DNA from: Lentisphaeria bacterium
GTDB lineage: Bacteria; Verrucomicrobiota; Lentisphaeria; Oligosphaerales; Oligosphaeraceae
Assembly: GCA_016303095.1 (NCBI GenBank)
Contig: JAEDMH010000121.1
Location: 1 to 6,777 of the forward strand
Reading direction: 5' to 3'
Length of the DNA: 6,777 nucleotides
The notes under the pieces were generated by a model. The model had not been told where the DNA came from. It did not search any database and saw only the letters and a list, made by a program, of their open reading frames with translations. Below, piece by piece: positions 5,917 through 6,777 of this stretch (its first letter is position 1; the number at the start of each line of letters is the position of its first letter). The position numbers and the translations under genes are program-made.

Positions 5917-6585
5917 CTAGTGCAGGTTGTAGTACTCGATCACCTTGATGATGGAGACGTCAACCCGGATCTCCTCGGTGAGGGGCTCCCGGAGGACGGT
6001 CACCTTGCACTTGTCATTGGCATCCTTCTCCAGGTAGGGAGGCAGGGTGGCGGCGCTGTCCTTGGCGATCTTGGCGATCATGGGGGAGTGCTGCTCGTTG
6101 ATGGTCAGCACATCGCCGGGCTTCAGACGGAGGCTGGCCCGGTCGCACACCTTTCCGTTCACCAGAATGTGGCGATGGCTCACCACCTGGCGGGCGGCGA
6201 AGATGGTGGGAGCCAGACCGCTGCGGTAGACCACGGAGACCAGACGCATCTCCAGGTTGGCCAGGAGCTTGTCGCCCGTGTTGCCCAAACCGCGCTTGGA
6301 GTTGCGGTAGATGAAGGTGAGCTGGTGCTCGGAGAGATCGTAGAAGGTCTTGAGCTTCTGCTTCTCCAGCAGGAGCTGTCCATAGGTGGAGAGCTTCACG
6401 CGGCGCTTGGTGGGGCCGTGCTGGCCTGCGGGGTAGGCCTTGGGAGTGCTGGTGCCGTCACCGCCGTCCCGGGTCTTGATGGTGCGGGTGTTGGTGGGGC
6501 AGTTGGGCATGCCCCAAAGGCAGAAGCCGATTCTGCGGCACAGGGTGTGCTTGGCACCGTGGGTGCCGCTCTTGGTCGTGGCCAT
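5917..6585 (-). CDS. rpsD: 30S ribosomal protein S4
   Basis: S4 binds 16S rRNA early in small-subunit assembly and in several bacteria represses its own operon. Visible parts are the YPAGQHG motif (51-57), the YGQLLLEKQKLKTFYDLSE core (68-86), and the S4 RNA-binding domain (about 113-165; YRSGLAPTIFAARQVVSHRHILVNGK). The C-terminus has LPPYLEKD and ends in VIEYYNLH. At 222 residues it is slightly longer than most bacterial S4. The extra length is an insert at about 31-48 between the CRRIGFCLWG segment and YPAGQHG. The N-terminal region carries His13, Cys16, Cys22 and Cys29, near where zinc-type S4 proteins have four cysteines. The start has a perfect AAGGAGG eight bases upstream. The gene stands alone with its own promoter and terminator, not beside rpsM/rpsK/rpoA as in many genomes. 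LEKQKLK and LPPYL recall PVC-group S4 proteins. Confidence 0.97.
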   Translation of the reverse strand: MATTKSGTHGAKHTLCRRIGFCLWGMPNCPTNTRTIKTRDGGDGTSTPKAYPAGQHGPTKRRVKLSTYGQLLLEKQKLKTFYDLSEHQLTFIYRNSKRGLGNTGDKLLANLEMRLVSVVYRSGLAPTIFAARQVVSHRHILVNGKVCDRASLRLKPGDVLTINEQHSPMIAKIAKDSAATLPPYLEKDANDKCKVTVLREPLTEEIRVDVSIIKVIEYYNLH

Positions 6586-6593
6586 GGTCTGGT

Positions 6594-6600
6594 CCTCCTT
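6594..6600 (-). promoter_or_regulatory. Strong ribosome binding site of rpsD
   Basis: AAGGAGG on the minus strand lies eight bases before the ATG at 6585. It is the best Shine-Dalgarno sequence in the window and fits a highly expressed ribosomal protein gene. Confidence 0.85.
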
Positions 6601-6658
6601 GCTTGCGTTTGCGCCACCTGTCGTGGAAAGACGCCGCCTTCTACGGGAAAACGAGGAT

Positions 6659-6685
6659 TCTCACCAGGCGGAGGGCCTGGAGAGA
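6659..6685 (-). promoter_or_regulatory. Leader hairpin of rpsD with a CCUCC loop
   Basis: On the minus strand CCAGGC (6680-6675) pairs with GCCTGG (6669-6664) around the loop CCUCC (6674-6670). After one T-T mismatch the stem continues for four more pairs (TCTC with GAGA). The loop is complementary to the GGAGG of the rpsD ribosome binding site about 70 bases downstream. The stem is clear from sequence. A role in S4 autoregulation through loop-to-RBS pairing is inferred. Confidence 0.5.
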
Positions 6686-6714
6686 GGCGGCTGGACAGGG
6701 CGAGAAAGTCCTTT

Positions 6715-6743
6715 ACTGTAGCATGCCTTTCCCATTCTGCCAG
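6715..6743 (-). promoter_or_regulatory. Promoter of rpsD (extended -10)
   Basis: On the minus strand CTGGCA (6743-6738, four of six against TTGACA) is followed after 17 bases by TACAGT (6720-6715). A TGC directly before it forms an extended -10. Transcription would start near 6708 and give a leader of about 120 bases. Spacing and the extended -10 support a sigma-70-type promoter. Confidence 0.55.
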
Positions 6744-6776
6744 GACAAGACAGGACAAGACAGAGGAATGGGGAAA
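6728..6776. repeat. Inverted repeat flanking the rpsD promoter upstream region
   Basis: On the + strand TTTCCCATTC (6728-6737) is mirrored by GAATGGGGAAA (6766-6776), perfect apart from one extra G. The 28 bases between hold the 10-bp tandem repeat and the -35 element, and one arm lies in the promoter spacer. It may be a protein site or the remnant of an upstream structure cut by the window edge. Confidence 0.5.
6741..6763. repeat. 10-bp tandem repeat overlapping the -35 of rpsD
   Basis: CAGGACAAGA occurs twice head to tail at 6741-6750 and 6751-6760 on the + strand, followed by a further CAG. A period of 10 bases places both copies on nearly the same face of the helix, and the first copy overlaps the proposed -35. 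It is an exact repeat of only two units, so it could be an operator or simple slippage. Confidence 0.6.
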
Positions 6777-6777
6777 C

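Noticed and set aside
5508..5948. 146-codon + strand frame over the rpsD-rnr gap
   Set aside because: It overlaps the ends of both neighbouring genes and the terminator, and its composition is not protein-like.
6396..6758. 120-codon minus-strand frame over the rpsD leader
   Set aside because: It is out of frame with rpsD, crosses the promoter and the S4 coding region, and has a Pro/Arg-rich translation typical of a shadow frame.
6741..6763. Start of a CRISPR array or satellite
   Set aside because: There are only two adjacent 10-base units without spacers, too short for a CRISPR repeat.

Overview
The window looks like an ordinary stretch of chromosome from a GC-rich bacterium. All six recognisable genes lie on the minus strand, so transcription runs from high to low coordinates. 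The S4 protein has features that recall the Planctomycetes-Verrucomicrobia-Chlamydiae group (an LEKQKLK core and a C-terminal LPPYL segment). The membrane-anchored TPR protein also has a familiar look for that group. A verrucomicrobial-type organism is therefore my best guess, with low confidence. I see no phage, insertion sequence, CRISPR array or tRNA.

Layout in the direction of transcription. At 6777-6586 is the control region of rpsD. It holds an extended -10 promoter, a 10-bp tandem repeat inside an inverted repeat, and a leader hairpin whose loop is complementary to the ribosome binding site. rpsD (ribosomal protein S4) follows at 6585-5917 and ends in a clear intrinsic terminator at 5843-5796. 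The next ~220 bases (5795-5574) hold no gene but are rich in inverted repeats. They contain a segment resembling the loop C region of 5S rRNA (on the + strand) and probably the start of a second transcription unit. That unit is rnr (RNase R), a membrane-anchored TPR protein of unknown function, a dapF homologue, nfo (endonuclease IV) and a uxuB-type short-chain dehydrogenase. Gaps inside it are small: 37 bases, a 4-base ATGA overlap, 18 bases and 47 bases. No terminator is visible between the genes, so they may be one operon, possibly continuing past the left edge.

The genes cover translation (S4), RNA turnover (RNase R), the lysine/peptidoglycan precursor meso-diaminopimelate (DapF family), DNA base-excision repair (Nfo) and hexuronate catabolism (SDR). 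They do not form one pathway. The most notable point is the DapF homologue: both catalytic cysteines are serine while the rest of the active site is intact. This suggests either an unusual epimerase subgroup or a different activity. Other points worth a look are the 5S-like segment, the possible anti-Shine-Dalgarno hairpin in the rpsD leader, and polypyrimidine gaps in front of genes that lack a ribosome binding site.
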